Shown one piece after another: positions 45,311 through 54,291 of a stretch of DNA of 64,000 nucleotides (position 1 is its first letter; every line of letters starts with the position of its first letter). Source of the DNA: Micromonospora chaiyaphumensis (GTDB lineage: Bacteria > Actinomycetota > Actinomycetes > Mycobacteriales > Micromonosporaceae). Location: NCBI RefSeq assembly GCF_900091435.1, contig NZ_FMCS01000001.1, forward strand, positions 186,001 to 250,000, written 5' to 3'. A model generated the notes under the pieces. That model did not search any database. It was not told where the DNA came from and worked only from the letters and a program-made list of their open reading frames with translations. The translations under genes were made by a program, and so were the position numbers.

Positions 45311-46588
45311 TCACTCCGCCCGGCAGCCGGCAGCCGGACCGCGCAGGCGCACCCGGCGGATCGCCCGGTCGACGACCTCGACCACCTCGACGGTGAGCCC
45401 GGGCAGCCGGATCCGCTCCCCCGGCCCGGCGGGCAGGTGACCGAGTGCGGCCAGGACCAGCCCGGCGACGGTGGTGTACTCCCGGGTCAGCGGGAAGGTC
45501 AGCTGCACGCCGGCGTCGGGCAGGTCGTGCAGCGGGAAGTCGCCGGGCAGCAGCAGGGCGCCGTCCGGCTCCCGGACCGCCTCCCGCACGTCCCGGTCGG
45601 TCTCGTCGTACAGCTCGCCGACGACCTCCTCGAGCAGGTCCTCCATGGTGACGAGGCCGTCCACGCCGCCGTACTCGTCGATCACCAGGGCGAGCTGCTC
45701 GTGGCGCTGGCGCAGCTGCCGCATGGCGTCGGCGACCGGCAGCGTGCCGGGCAGCAGCACGGGCGGCCGGGCGCGCTCCCCCACGGCGGCGCCGTCGGCG
45801 TCGACCAGATCCCGGATGTGGACCACGCCGCGCACGTCGTCCAGCCCGCCGGGGCCGGTCACCGGGGCCCGGGAGCGGCCGGTGGCCGCCAGCCGGCGCA
45901 TCGCCTCCGCCGCGGTCAGCTCCCCGGGCAGGAACGTCACGTCGCGGCGGGCCACCAGGATCTCCCGCAGGGTACGGCCGGCGATGTCGAACGCCCCGGC
46001 CAGGATCTCGCGCTGCTGCGCGGAGAGCCCGCGCTGGCTGACCAGCATCTCGCGCAGCTCGTCCTCGGTCATCTCCTGCCGGTTGGCCCGGGGATCGCCG
46101 CCGGCCAGCCGGACGAGCAGGTCGGTGGACCGGCTGAGCAACCACACCGCCGGGCGGGAGATCCGGGCCAGCACGTCCAGCGGCGCGGCGCTGAGCAGCG
46201 CCCAGCGTTCCGCCGCCTGCATGGCCAGCCGTTTCGGGGCCAGCTCACCGACGACCAGCGTCACGAAGGTCAGCACCACGGTGACCAGCACCACGGCCAC
46301 CGGGCGGGCGGCCCGGCCGAGGAAGCCCAGCGGCCCGACGAGCGGCTCCGCCAGCGACACGGCGGCGGCCGCCGAGGCGAGGAACCCGGCCAGGGTGATG
46401 CCGAGCTGGATGGTGGCCAGGTAGCGGTTCGGCTCCCGGGCCAGCCGGGTCAGCCGCGCCCCGCTCCGCCCCGCGCGGCCCAGCCGCCGCAGCTGCCCCT
46501 CGCGCAGCGTCACGATGGCCATCTCGCTGCCGGACAGCGCCGCGTTGACCAGCACCAGGACCAGCACCAGGGCGAGTTGTCCGGCCAT
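45311..46588 (-). CDS. CNNM/CorC-type transporter-associated protein (hemolysin family)
   Basis: The 425-residue protein has an N-terminal DUF21 membrane domain (about 1-190, four helices; NAALSGSEMAIVTLREGQLR). A CBS pair follows (about 205-325; VVHIRDLVDADG and DEYGGVDGLVTMEDLLEEVV), then a C-terminal CorC_HlyC domain (FTFPL-type text PDAGVQLTFPLTREYTT). Such proteins take part in magnesium or cobalt transport. The ATG overlaps the stop of a small upstream gene by one base (TGATG). Confidence 0.9.
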   Translation of the reverse strand: MAGQLALVLVLVLVNAALSGSEMAIVTLREGQLRRLGRAGRSGARLTRLAREPNRYLATIQLGITLAGFLASAAAAVSLAEPLVGPLGFLGRAARPVAVVLVTVVLTFVTLVVGELAPKRLAMQAAERWALLSAAPLDVLARISRPAVWLLSRSTDLLVRLAGGDPRANRQEMTEDELREMLVSQRGLSAQQREILAGAFDIAGRTLREILVARRDVTFLPGELTAAEAMRRLAATGRSRAPVTGPGGLDDVRGVVHIRDLVDADGAAVGERARPPVLLPGTLPVADAMRQLRQRHEQLALVIDEYGGVDGLVTMEDLLEEVVGELYDETDRDVREAVREPDGALLLPGDFPLHDLPDAGVQLTFPLTREYTTVAGLVLAALGHLPAGPGERIRLPGLTVEVVEVVDRAIRRVRLRGPAAGCRAE

Positions 46589-46785
46589 CAGTCGGTCTCC
46601 AGGTCGTCCAGGGAGATCGCGTGCGTCATGAGCCACCGGGCCAGCGCGCCCATCCCGAACAGCCACAGCGGCGCCGACTCGGTGGTGCCGTTCGTGGCGA
46701 AGATGGCGAACCGCAGATCCGGTGCCCGGTACGCCTCGATGCGCCACCGGTGGTTCCTGTCCCGCCAGACCGCCGAAGGGTCCAT
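46588..46785 (-). CDS. Small protein upstream of the CNNM gene, unknown
   Basis: The 65-residue protein contains WRDRNHRWRIEAYRAPDLRF and MGALARWLMTHAISLDDLET. No domain is recognised. Its stop shares one base with the next ATG, so it is co-translated with the CNNM-type gene. It could be a small partner protein. Moderate confidence because only gene order and the coupling support it. Confidence 0.6.
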   Translation of the reverse strand: MDPSAVWRDRNHRWRIEAYRAPDLRFAIFATNGTTESAPLWLFGMGALARWLMTHAISLDDLETD

Positions 46786-46830
46786 GGCGTCACCGTAGGT
46801 GACCGCGTGCGGCTCCCGATGCCGCTTGGC

Positions 46831-47532
46831 TCACCCGCCCGGGACCACGTACCCGCCGAACAGGGCGGCGAGGCCGGTCACGGCCACCGACAGGAGGATC
46901 CCGCCGAGCAGCAGCCCGCCCAGGCCGGACCACCCGGAGCGGGGCCGCCGGGCCGCCGGCAGGTCGGTACGCCAGCGTTCCCGGTACAGCCAGGCGAGCA
47001 CGCCGAGACCGAACGGGAGCAGGCCGATCCAGAACCAGAACCAGCGGGTGCCGGCCACCGGCGCCGGCCCGGCGACAAGCATGAGCAACCAGCCGACGCC
47101 GATCGTCAGGGCCAGCATCCCGGCCGCGTTCGCCAGCGCGTCGGCGAGGGTGTCGCCGCCGTGTCTGGTGGCGTCGCGGGCGCGCGGGTCGGCCAGCGGG
47201 TCGGCCCCGGTCTCCGGATCCTCCACGGGCACGCCCGCCCAGCGGATCTGGCCGTCCGGGCGGGTCCACACGAGCATCCAGGCGCCGTCGGCGTAGCGGG
47301 GCTCGGGGCGCCGGCCCCAGGTGCCGCCGGTCTGCCACCCGTCGGCCCGGGCCATGGTGACGACCCGGCCGGCGGCGAGGTCCCGCTGAAGATCCGCCTC
47401 GTCGGCGGCGCGGGGCGCGGTCCACCAGGCCAGCGCGGCCCACACCAGCCAGCAGAGCACCATCGCGAGAGGGAGCGCCCGGCGGCGCAGCCACGGCCGG
47501 TCGAGCAGGGCGGCGCGGGGCGGGGCGATCAT
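46831..47532 (-). CDS. Membrane protein of unknown function
   Basis: The 233-residue protein has a first helix after a basic start (ALPLAMVLCWLVWAALAW) and a soluble part with Trp-rich text (DGAWMLVWTRPDGQIRWAG). Three further helices follow (MLALTIGVGWLLMLVAG; FWFWIGLLPFGLGVLAWL; LGGLLLGGILLSVAVTGL). It resembles actinobacterial membrane proteins without assigned function. It lies 29 bases downstream of selB and could be carried on the same transcript, but a link to selenium is not indicated. Confidence 0.75.
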   Translation of the reverse strand: MIAPPRAALLDRPWLRRRALPLAMVLCWLVWAALAWWTAPRAADEADLQRDLAAGRVVTMARADGWQTGGTWGRRPEPRYADGAWMLVWTRPDGQIRWAGVPVEDPETGADPLADPRARDATRHGGDTLADALANAAGMLALTIGVGWLLMLVAGPAPVAGTRWFWFWIGLLPFGLGVLAWLYRERWRTDLPAARRPRSGWSGLGGLLLGGILLSVAVTGLAALFGGYVVPGG

Positions 47533-47561
47533 GCCGTCACCCTCGCATCCCCGCGCAACGC

Positions 47562-49325
47562 TCAGCCGGGTGGGTGGACCACCTCGCGGGCGTCGTCGGG
47601 CAGCCGGCGGGTGGCGCCCCGCCGGTCGAGCAGTTCGAGCAGCGGCACCGCCACGCGCCGCGTGGTGTCCAGGGCCTGCCGGGCGGCGCTGAGCGTGAAC
47701 GGCTGCGGCAGCCCGGCCAGCACCCGCACCGCGTCGTCCAGCGCGCCGGGCAGGAGCACCACGTTGTCGGCGAGCCTCAGCAGGGCGCCGGCGCGCACGG
47801 CCGCCCCGATCTCGCGGGGGCCGAGGCCGAGGTCGGCGAGGCGGTGCGTCTCGGGAGCCTGGAAGGGGCGCTCGCCGTACTCGGCGCGGACCCGGGCCAC
47901 CGCCCGGGCCACCGGTTCGGGCAACGCGTCCGCCGCGGCGGCGGTGACCCGGCCGGCCCGCAGCCGCAGCGGCGGGCGCAGCAGCGCCTCCACGAGCGCC
48001 CGGTCGGGCAGGTCGAGGCGGTGCCGCAGCACGTCGACCGGCACGCCGGCCGCAAGGGGTTGCTCGCGGGCGTACCGGGCGACCTCCTCGGTGAGCCGGC
48101 CGCCCAGCTCCCGCCAGTGGTCCGGGTCGGCCAGCCAGTCGCCGGCCACCGGGGCGGCCGTGGCCGGCACGCCCATCCGGGTCAGCTCGCCGGCCCGCAC
48201 CAGGCGCCGCCGGCGCAGCTCCCCGGCCAGGTCGGGCCGGCCGTCCAGCCCCGCCAGCACGGTGGCGCGGGCGGCGGCCGCGCCCCGGCGGCGCAGCGGC
48301 GGCGGGTCCACGTCCAGCACGGTCACCCCGCCGCTGACGTGGTGCCGGCCGGGGTCGCGCAGCAGCGCCCGGTCGCCGATCACCAGCGGCAACGGGCGGG
48401 CCAGCCGGAGCCGGACGGTGTCCGGCCCGAGCGGGCGGACCCGGGCCGGCACGGCGGCCGAGCCCACGTGCAGGGTGAGGGTGGGCGGCAGGTCGGCGGC
48501 CGGATCACCGGCGAGCCGGACGTCGAGCAGGTCGGTGCCGCGGAACCGGCCGGGGCTGAGCAGGGCGTCGCCGCGGGCGAGCCGGTCGCGGGGCAGCCCG
48601 CGCAGGTTCACCGCCACCCGGGCCACGGCGCCGACCTCGGCGCGGGCGGTGTTCAGCGCGTGCAGGCCGCGGACCCGCACCGGTTCCCCGGTGGCGGCGA
48701 GTTCGAGCGTGTCGCCGACGCGCAGCCGGCCGCCGCCGAGGGTGCCGGTGACCACCGTGCCGCTGCCCCGGACCGTGAACGAGCGGTCCACCCAGAGCCG
48801 CACCGGGGCGTCGCGGGCCGGGTCGGGCAGCCGCGCGACCAGCCGGTCCAGCGCGGCCCGCAGCTCGGGCAGGCCGGCCCCGGTGACCGCGCTGACCGGC
48901 ACCGCCTCCACCGCGCCGAGCGAGGTCGCGGCGATCTCCTCCCGCGCCCGGGCCAGCGCCGGGCCCGGGTCGGCCAGGTCCACGCGGGTCACCGCCAGCA
49001 GCCCGTACGACACCCCCAGCGCGTCCAGCGCGGCCAGGTGCTCCGCGGACTGCGGCATCCAGCCCTCGTCGGCGCCGACCACGATCAGCGCGGCCGGGAC
49101 CGGCCCGACACCGGCCAGCATGTTCGGCACGAACCGCTCGTGCCCGGGCACGTCGACGAACGCGACCGTGCCGCCGGAGGGCAGGGTGGTCCAGGCGAAG
49201 CCGAGGTCGATGGTCATGCCCCGGCGGCGTTCCTCCGCCCACCGGTCGGGTTCCATCCCGGTCAGCGCCCGGACCAGAGTGGACTTGCCGTGGTCGACGT
49301 GCCCGGCGGTGGCCACGACCCACAC
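47562..49325 (-). CDS. selB: Selenocysteine-specific translation factor SelB
   Basis: The 587-residue GTPase delivers Sec-tRNA to UGA at SECIS hairpins. The G domain (about 1-170) has GHVDHGKST, FVDVPGHERFV and TRVD (G1, G3, G4). Domains II and III follow (VRLWVDRSFTVRGSGTVVTG). The C-terminal 200 residues form the winged helices that bind SECIS RNA (RRRLVRAGELTRMGVPA; RQALDTTRRVAVPLLELLDR). The GTG start lies 2 bases after selA. Length is close to E. coli SelB (614). Confidence 0.95.
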   Translation of the reverse strand: MWVVATAGHVDHGKSTLVRALTGMEPDRWAEERRRGMTIDLGFAWTTLPSGGTVAFVDVPGHERFVPNMLAGVGPVPAALIVVGADEGWMPQSAEHLAALDALGVSYGLLAVTRVDLADPGPALARAREEIAATSLGAVEAVPVSAVTGAGLPELRAALDRLVARLPDPARDAPVRLWVDRSFTVRGSGTVVTGTLGGGRLRVGDTLELAATGEPVRVRGLHALNTARAEVGAVARVAVNLRGLPRDRLARGDALLSPGRFRGTDLLDVRLAGDPAADLPPTLTLHVGSAAVPARVRPLGPDTVRLRLARPLPLVIGDRALLRDPGRHHVSGGVTVLDVDPPPLRRRGAAAARATVLAGLDGRPDLAGELRRRRLVRAGELTRMGVPATAAPVAGDWLADPDHWRELGGRLTEEVARYAREQPLAAGVPVDVLRHRLDLPDRALVEALLRPPLRLRAGRVTAAAADALPEPVARAVARVRAEYGERPFQAPETHRLADLGLGPREIGAAVRAGALLRLADNVVLLPGALDDAVRVLAGLPQPFTLSAARQALDTTRRVAVPLLELLDRRGATRRLPDDAREVVHPPG

Positions 49326-49327
49326 GG

Positions 49328-50620
49328 TCAGGCCCCCACCCGGAGGATCGCCGCCCGCACGTCCGGGTCCGCGGCGGCGGGCACGCAGCGCAGGTCCAGC
49401 AGGAGGCGGCCGTGCAGCACCCGGCCGAGGATCGCCGGCGCGCCGGCGCGCAGCGGCTCGGCGTACCGCTCGGGCAGGCTCAGCGCCCACGAGTCGAGTT
49501 CGACCCCGGGCGCGCCCCCGCCGCCGACCACCGCCGCGCTGGGCACCACCTCGGCCTTGCAGCCGTCCTCGCCGAGCCGGTCGCGCAGCCGCTCGGTGCG
49601 GGCGCGCAGCGCGCCCGGCTCGGCGTGCAGGGCCTCCCGGGTCGGGGTGGTCGGCGCGTGCAGGGTGGCGGCGAGCGCAGCGAGGGTCAGCTTGTCGACC
49701 CGCAGCGCCCGGGCCAGGGGATGCCGGCGCAGCCGCTCCACCAGGTCGGCCGCGCCGAGCAGCAGCCCGGCCTGCGGCCCGCCGAGCAGCTTGTCGCCGC
49801 TGGCCGTGACGAGGTGCGCGCCGGCGCGGAGCGTGGTCGCGGCGTCCGGCTCGTCGGGCAGCAGCGGGTCGGGCGCGAGCAGGCCGGAGCCGATGTCGGC
49901 GACCACCGGTACGCCGAGGGTGGCCAGCTCGCCGACCGGAACGGCCGAGGTGAAGCCGGTGACCCGGAAGTTCGACGGGTGCACCTTGAGCACGAACCCG
50001 GTGTGCGGGCCGACGGCGGCGGCGTAGTCGGCCAGGCCGGTGCGGTTCGTGGTGCCGACCTCGCGCAGCCGGGCGCCGGTGCTCTCCAGCAGGTCGGGCA
50101 GACGGAACCCGTCGCCGATCTCGACGAGTTCGCCGCGGCTGACCACGATCTCCCGGTCCGCGGCGAGGGCGGTGGCGGCCAGCACCAGGGCGGCCGCGCC
50201 GTTGTTGACGACGTGCACGGCCGGTGCGTCGGGCACGGCGGCGGCGAGCGCGTCGAGGGCCTCCCGGCCGCGCCGGGCCCGCCGTCCGGTGCGCAGGTCG
50301 AGTTCCACGTCGGTGTGCCCGGCGGCAGCAACCAGGGCGTCGACGGCGGGGGCCGCCAGCGGGGCCCGGCCGAGGTTGGTGTGCAGCACGACGCCGGTGG
50401 CGTTGAGCACCGCCCGGGGCGTCGGCGCGGGCAGGTCGGCCAGCGCGGCGTCGCGTACCTGCTCGGGGGTGAGCTCGCCGGCGCGGGCCCGGCCCTGGGC
50501 GCGGACGATCGCGGCCTTGACCCGGTCGCGGCCGAGCGTGCCGGCCGCGGCGGCCAGCGCCGGGTCGGCGAGCAGCGCGTCGGTGCGCGGCACCCGCCGC
50601 CGCGGGTCGACGTCACGCAT
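49328..50620 (-). CDS. selA: L-seryl-tRNA(Sec) selenium transferase SelA
   Basis: The 430-residue pyridoxal-phosphate enzyme converts Ser-tRNA(Sec) to Sec-tRNA(Sec) using selenophosphate. Seen: NATGVVLHTNLGRAPL near residue 70, VNNGAAALVLA, ISRGE-type VVSRGELVEIGDGFR, the PLP lysine in ASGDKLLGGPQAGLL near 250, and LKVHPSNFR. The ATG lies 21 bases after the 3' end of tRNA-Sec. It forms one unit with selC and selB. SelD, which makes selenophosphate, is not in the window. Confidence 0.95.
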   Translation of the reverse strand: MRDVDPRRRVPRTDALLADPALAAAAGTLGRDRVKAAIVRAQGRARAGELTPEQVRDAALADLPAPTPRAVLNATGVVLHTNLGRAPLAAPAVDALVAAAGHTDVELDLRTGRRARRGREALDALAAAVPDAPAVHVVNNGAAALVLAATALAADREIVVSRGELVEIGDGFRLPDLLESTGARLREVGTTNRTGLADYAAAVGPHTGFVLKVHPSNFRVTGFTSAVPVGELATLGVPVVADIGSGLLAPDPLLPDEPDAATTLRAGAHLVTASGDKLLGGPQAGLLLGAADLVERLRRHPLARALRVDKLTLAALAATLHAPTTPTREALHAEPGALRARTERLRDRLGEDGCKAEVVPSAAVVGGGGAPGVELDSWALSLPERYAEPLRAGAPAILGRVLHGRLLLDLRCVPAAADPDVRAAILRVGA

Positions 50621-50641
50621 CGGGTCTCCCAGGAAACGGCT

Positions 50642-50737
50642 TGGCGGAGACGGACGGGAATCGAACCCGCCTGGCCCGGGTCCCGGACCACACCGGTTTT
50701 GAAGACCGGGAGGGGCACCAGCCGCCTGAACGCCTCC
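50642..50737 (-). tRNA. selC: tRNA-Sec (anticodon UCA)
   Basis: A 96-base RNA including an encoded CCA folds as selenocysteine tRNA: a long acceptor arm (GGAGGCG with CGTCTCC), an extended D arm, an anticodon stem CCGGT/ACCGG with loop CTTCAAA (UCA at 50702-50700), a long variable arm around GGTCCGGGACC, and a T arm with GGTTCGATTCC. Length and long variable arm match E. coli SelC (95). It reads UGA as Sec when SelB is present. It is directly upstream of selA. Confidence 0.95.
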
Positions 50738-50785
50738 ACGAGCACTTAACCACACCTGATCTCGGGCCGCCCGGGGAGGACCGGA

Positions 50786-52075
50786 TCAGGGCCCGGGCGT
50801 CTGGAAGTGGGGCCGTGGCTCGCCGGGAGTGGTGGGCAGGCGAGTGATCGGCGGGAGCACCAGCGCGACGAAGGCCAGGATGCCGATGACCGTGAAGGGC
50901 AGGGTGTAGCTCTTGTCGCTGGCCTCGTAGAGCAGCGAGGTGAGCAGCGGACCCACGACTCCCCCGATGCTCCACGCCACGATCATCGCCCCGTAGATGG
51001 CGCCGGCGTTGGGCGTGCCGAAGTAGTCCGCGGCCGTCGCCGGCATGGTGCCGAAACCGCCGCCGTAGGCGAGGTAGACCAGGGCGGCGAGGACGGCGAA
51101 GAGCCAGAACGCCGAGGCGTGCGGCAGGATCAGGAAGCAGACGCCCTGGAGGGCGAGCATGCCGATGAACGCCGGCATCCGGCCGACCCGGTCGGACAGC
51201 CACGCCCAGGCCACCCGCCCGCCGCCGTTGAACAGGCCCAGGACGCCGACCATGCCGGCGGCCGTCGCGGCGCCGACCCCGGCGACCGTCTGCGCGGCGT
51301 CCGCGGCCTGGGAGATGAGCGCGATGCCGCAGGTCACGTTGAGCGTGAGGATCAGCGTGAGCAGGTACCACTGTCGGGTGCGCAGGGCCTCGCCGAAGGT
51401 GTAGACGCGGGTGCCCGCGACGGCCCGGCCGCCGACCGCGGGCGTGAAGCCCGGCACCTGGTAACCGGCCGGCGGGTCCCGGAAGAAGGACGCCCCGAGC
51501 AGCACCGCGACCAGGTAGGCGATGCCCAGCGGCAGGAAGACGCTGGTCTTGTGGTCGGTGCCGGCCAGCAGCGCTTTCGCCACCGGCGCGGTGATCACCG
51601 CGCCGAAGCCGAAGCCGGCGACGGCGATCCCGGTGATCAGCCCCCGCTTGTCCGGGAACCACTTGCTGAGCATGGCGATCGGCGTGATGTACGCGGCGCC
51701 GAGCCCGATGCCGCCCAGCACGCCGTAGGTGAGCAGCAGCAACCACAGCTGGTCGCTCGACGACACCAGTGACGCGAGCATGGTCCCGACGGCGTAGAGG
51801 ATCCCGCCGCCCAGCGCCACCGGCCGTGGCCCGCGCCGGTCCTGGATGCGCCCGCCCACCAGGCTGCCGATGAAGATGGTGCCGATCGCCACCTCGAAGG
51901 GCAGCACCACCTCGGCCTTGCTCCACCCGAACTCGTCCTGGAGCGGCTTGTTGAACACACTCCAGGCGTAGACGGCGCCCAGCGCGAGCTGGACGAGGAC
52001 GGCAGCGATCACGAGGCCCCAGCGGCCTCGGGTCGGTGGTGGATTCCCCCGCGAACGAGCGGCTGTTGTGGCCAT
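50786..52075 (-). CDS. OFA-family (oxalate/formate-type) MFS transporter
   Basis: The 429-residue protein has about 12 membrane helices. GAVYAWSVFNKPLQDEFGWS near residue 32 is the clear signature of the oxalate/formate antiporter family, with VGGRIQDRRGPRPV after helix 2 and GLGAAYITPIAMLSKWFPDKRG following. The substrate is unproven, but its place between formate dehydrogenase and sel genes suggests formate or a related acid. ATG 52075 follows GGGGGTACC. It begins 45 bases after the nrfD-like gene and may be part of the same operon. Confidence 0.88.
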   Translation of the reverse strand: MATTAARSRGNPPPTRGRWGLVIAAVLVQLALGAVYAWSVFNKPLQDEFGWSKAEVVLPFEVAIGTIFIGSLVGGRIQDRRGPRPVALGGGILYAVGTMLASLVSSSDQLWLLLLTYGVLGGIGLGAAYITPIAMLSKWFPDKRGLITGIAVAGFGFGAVITAPVAKALLAGTDHKTSVFLPLGIAYLVAVLLGASFFRDPPAGYQVPGFTPAVGGRAVAGTRVYTFGEALRTRQWYLLTLILTLNVTCGIALISQAADAAQTVAGVGAATAAGMVGVLGLFNGGGRVAWAWLSDRVGRMPAFIGMLALQGVCFLILPHASAFWLFAVLAALVYLAYGGGFGTMPATAADYFGTPNAGAIYGAMIVAWSIGGVVGPLLTSLLYEASDKSYTLPFTVIGILAFVALVLPPITRLPTTPGEPRPHFQTPGP

Positions 52076-52120
52076 GAGCGGTACCCCCGTATCGGCTCAT
52101 GGGCCTGGCGCCTGTCCTGC

Positions 52121-53251
52121 CTATCCCCCGTTCGGGCCGGCGCCCGGCCCGTTGACGTGTGGTTGCTGGCCTGCCCGCCGCTGCGCGCGTTCCCGCTGCG
52201 GCACGACGGTGTACTTCGGGTCCCGCGCCGAGGCGACCCCGCCGTGGAAGATGCCGAACCGCGTGCAGACCGACGCGGCGAGCAGCGCGCCGCCGGACAG
52301 GGCCGACAGCATCCGGCTGCGCCGCCCGGCCAGGGCGCCGGCCACCCCGGCGGCGGTCAGCGCCCGCCCGGCGCGCAGCAGCTTCCCGGCGGTGCCCGTC
52401 GCGTAGGGCTCGCTGAGCAGGCCCAGCCGGTTCTCGACCCGGTGCGAGCCCCACAGTTCCAGGGCCGCGCCGGCGACGGCGAGACGGCGCGCCGGCCCGG
52501 CCTCGCCGGTGGGCGCGGCCAGCAACCCCACGCCGGCGCCGCTGGCCAGCGCGCTGCCCGCGAAGATGACCGGCAGTTCCGGGTACGCCTCGTGCCAGGA
52601 CGGCACCGCCGTGTCGGCCAGCAGCACCCCGGTGTACGTGGCCAGGGCGGGAGCGGTGACCGCGGCAAGCAGCCCGGCGGCGTTCCCGGCCGGCGGCAGC
52701 AGCTTCCGCCCGAGCCCGAGCAGCCCGTGCTCGGGCAGGCGAGGCGCGGTCTCGGCGACCGCGGCGACCCCGGCGGCCGGGCCGAAGGCGCTGAGGATCC
52801 AGGTGCCCATCGACATCGGCGAGGTCAGCTTCGCCACCCGCAGCATGTGATGGAACCGGGCCGGCTTGCCCAGGTCATGGATGAGGAAGAAGGTGCTGGC
52901 GCTGACCGCCGCGAGGGAGGTGACCCGACCGGCCCGGCGCAGCGCCGGCCGGCCGGTGAGCTGGCCACCGGCCGCAAGCAGCGACGACCCGGCCGCGAGC
53001 CCGCCGCTGAACAGGTACGCCGCGATGTCCCACTTCCAGACGGGCGCCTTCAGGATCGGCCGCCCGTAGTACGAGGTGAACTCGACCGGCGGCACGTTGA
53101 GCTGCTCGCCACCGCCGCCCCTGCGCCTGCCGTTCCGGCCCGCCTTCGGGGCGTGGCCGCCGTGCTCGCCGGGACGGGCGGGCCCCTCGACGGCGAGCCG
53201 CTCACGGAAGCGGCGGAACAGGTCGCCGACGGCGGGGCGGTCCGGACTCAC
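52121..53251 (-). CDS. Formate dehydrogenase membrane subunit, NrfD-like
   Basis: The 376-residue protein has a hydrophilic N-terminal part of about 65 residues and then eight or so helices of the NrfD/PsrC type (WDIAAYLFSGGLAAGSSLLA; FLIHDLGKPARFHHMLRVAK; PMSMGTWILSAFG). The conserved HDLGKP motif supports a quinone-linked anchor. GTG start overlaps the fdhB stop. It should pass electrons from formate to menaquinone. The C-terminal tail is Gly/Pro-rich. Confidence 0.9.
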   Translation of the reverse strand: MSPDRPAVGDLFRRFRERLAVEGPARPGEHGGHAPKAGRNGRRRGGGGEQLNVPPVEFTSYYGRPILKAPVWKWDIAAYLFSGGLAAGSSLLAAGGQLTGRPALRRAGRVTSLAAVSASTFFLIHDLGKPARFHHMLRVAKLTSPMSMGTWILSAFGPAAGVAAVAETAPRLPEHGLLGLGRKLLPPAGNAAGLLAAVTAPALATYTGVLLADTAVPSWHEAYPELPVIFAGSALASGAGVGLLAAPTGEAGPARRLAVAGAALELWGSHRVENRLGLLSEPYATGTAGKLLRAGRALTAAGVAGALAGRRSRMLSALSGGALLAASVCTRFGIFHGGVASARDPKYTVVPQRERAQRRAGQQPHVNGPGAGPNGG

Positions 53252-54291
53252 GAGGAACCTCCCACGAACGCGGCGACGGCCGCCGCCGCCATGGCCAGGG
53301 CGGCCACCCCGGCCCGCTTCCACATCTTCGGCAGGTCCCGGGTGGTGACCACCGGGTCCGGCGGCAGGCCGTAGACCTCCGGCTCGTCGAGCAACAGGAA
53401 GAACGCGCCGTCCCCGCCGACGCCGTCGGTCGGGTCGTGGCCGTAGAGGCGGGCCTCCGGCACGCCGCGGTCGTGCAGCGTGGCGACCCGCTCGGCGGCA
53501 CGTTCGCGCAGCTCGTCCAGGGGGCCGAACTGGATCGACTCGGTCGGGCAGGCCTGCGCGCAGGCCGGCGTCTTCCCGGCGCCCAGCCGGTCGTAGCAGA
53601 GCGTGCACTTCCACGCCCGGCCGTCGCCCTTGCGCTGGTCGATCACCCCGTAGGGGCAGGCCGAGATGCAGTAGCCGCAGCCGTTGCAGATGTCCTCCTG
53701 CACCACCACCGTGCCGAACTCGGTGCGGAACAGGGAACCGGTCGGGCAGACGTCCAGGCAGGCGGCGTGGGTGCAGTGCTTGCAGACGTCCGACATCATG
53801 AGCCAGCGGAAGTCGGACCGCGTCTCGGCGCCGGTGGCCCGCCCGGGCGGCTGGGCGCCGGGCATGCCGAGGAACTCCGGGCCGGCCGCCATCCGCGCCG
53901 CCGCTTCCGGGCTGCCCGGCGGCACCCCCGGAACGGTGCCGGTGTCGGTGACCGTGCCGGCGGCGGAAGCCGCGCTCTCCGCGCTGACCGGCGGGCCGGT
54001 CGGGTTGTCCGCGAAGGGCGGCGTGCGGTGCCCGGCCGGACGGGGCTGCTCGATGAACGCGACGTGCCGCCAGGAGTTGGCGGTCAGCGCGCCGGTGTTG
54101 TCGTACGACATGCCGAGCAGGTCGAAGCCCGAGTCCGGGACGCCGTTCCACTCCTTGCAGGCCACCTCGCAGGCCTTGCAGCCGATGCAGACGCTGGTGT
54201 CGGTGAAGAAGCCCATCCGCGGGCCGGCCTCGACCCAGCCGGCGTCCGGGGCCGGATCCAGCGGGCCGTAGAGGCTGTTGGCGTCAGGCAT
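53248..54291 (-). CDS. fdhB: Formate dehydrogenase iron-sulfur subunit
   Basis: The 347-residue protein has four [4Fe-4S] sites: CIGCKACEVAC near residue 35, CKHCTHAACLDVC, CNGCGYCISAC and CTLCYDR with CAQAC. A single C-terminal membrane helix (VAALAMAAAAVAAFVG) anchors it. An insert of about 80 residues rich in Pro/Gly/Ala (after RHVAFIEQ, before DFRWLMMSD) lengthens it beyond usual FdhB. The ATG overlaps the last bases of fdhA. It carries electrons from FdhA to the NrfD-like subunit. Confidence 0.93.
   Translation of the reverse strand: MPDANSLYGPLDPAPDAGWVEAGPRMGFFTDTSVCIGCKACEVACKEWNGVPDSGFDLLGMSYDNTGALTANSWRHVAFIEQPRPAGHRTPPFADNPTGPPVSAESAASAAGTVTDTGTVPGVPPGSPEAAARMAAGPEFLGMPGAQPPGRATGAETRSDFRWLMMSDVCKHCTHAACLDVCPTGSLFRTEFGTVVVQEDICNGCGYCISACPYGVIDQRKGDGRAWKCTLCYDRLGAGKTPACAQACPTESIQFGPLDELRERAAERVATLHDRGVPEARLYGHDPTDGVGGDGAFFLLLDEPEVYGLPPDPVVTTRDLPKMWKRAGVAALAMAAAAVAAFVGGSS

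Noticed and set aside
46621..49809. Open frame of 1062 codons on the plus strand
   Set aside because: It is a shadow of selB, selA and the membrane-protein genes on the other strand; the product is low-complexity Arg/Ser/Pro text without a start signal.
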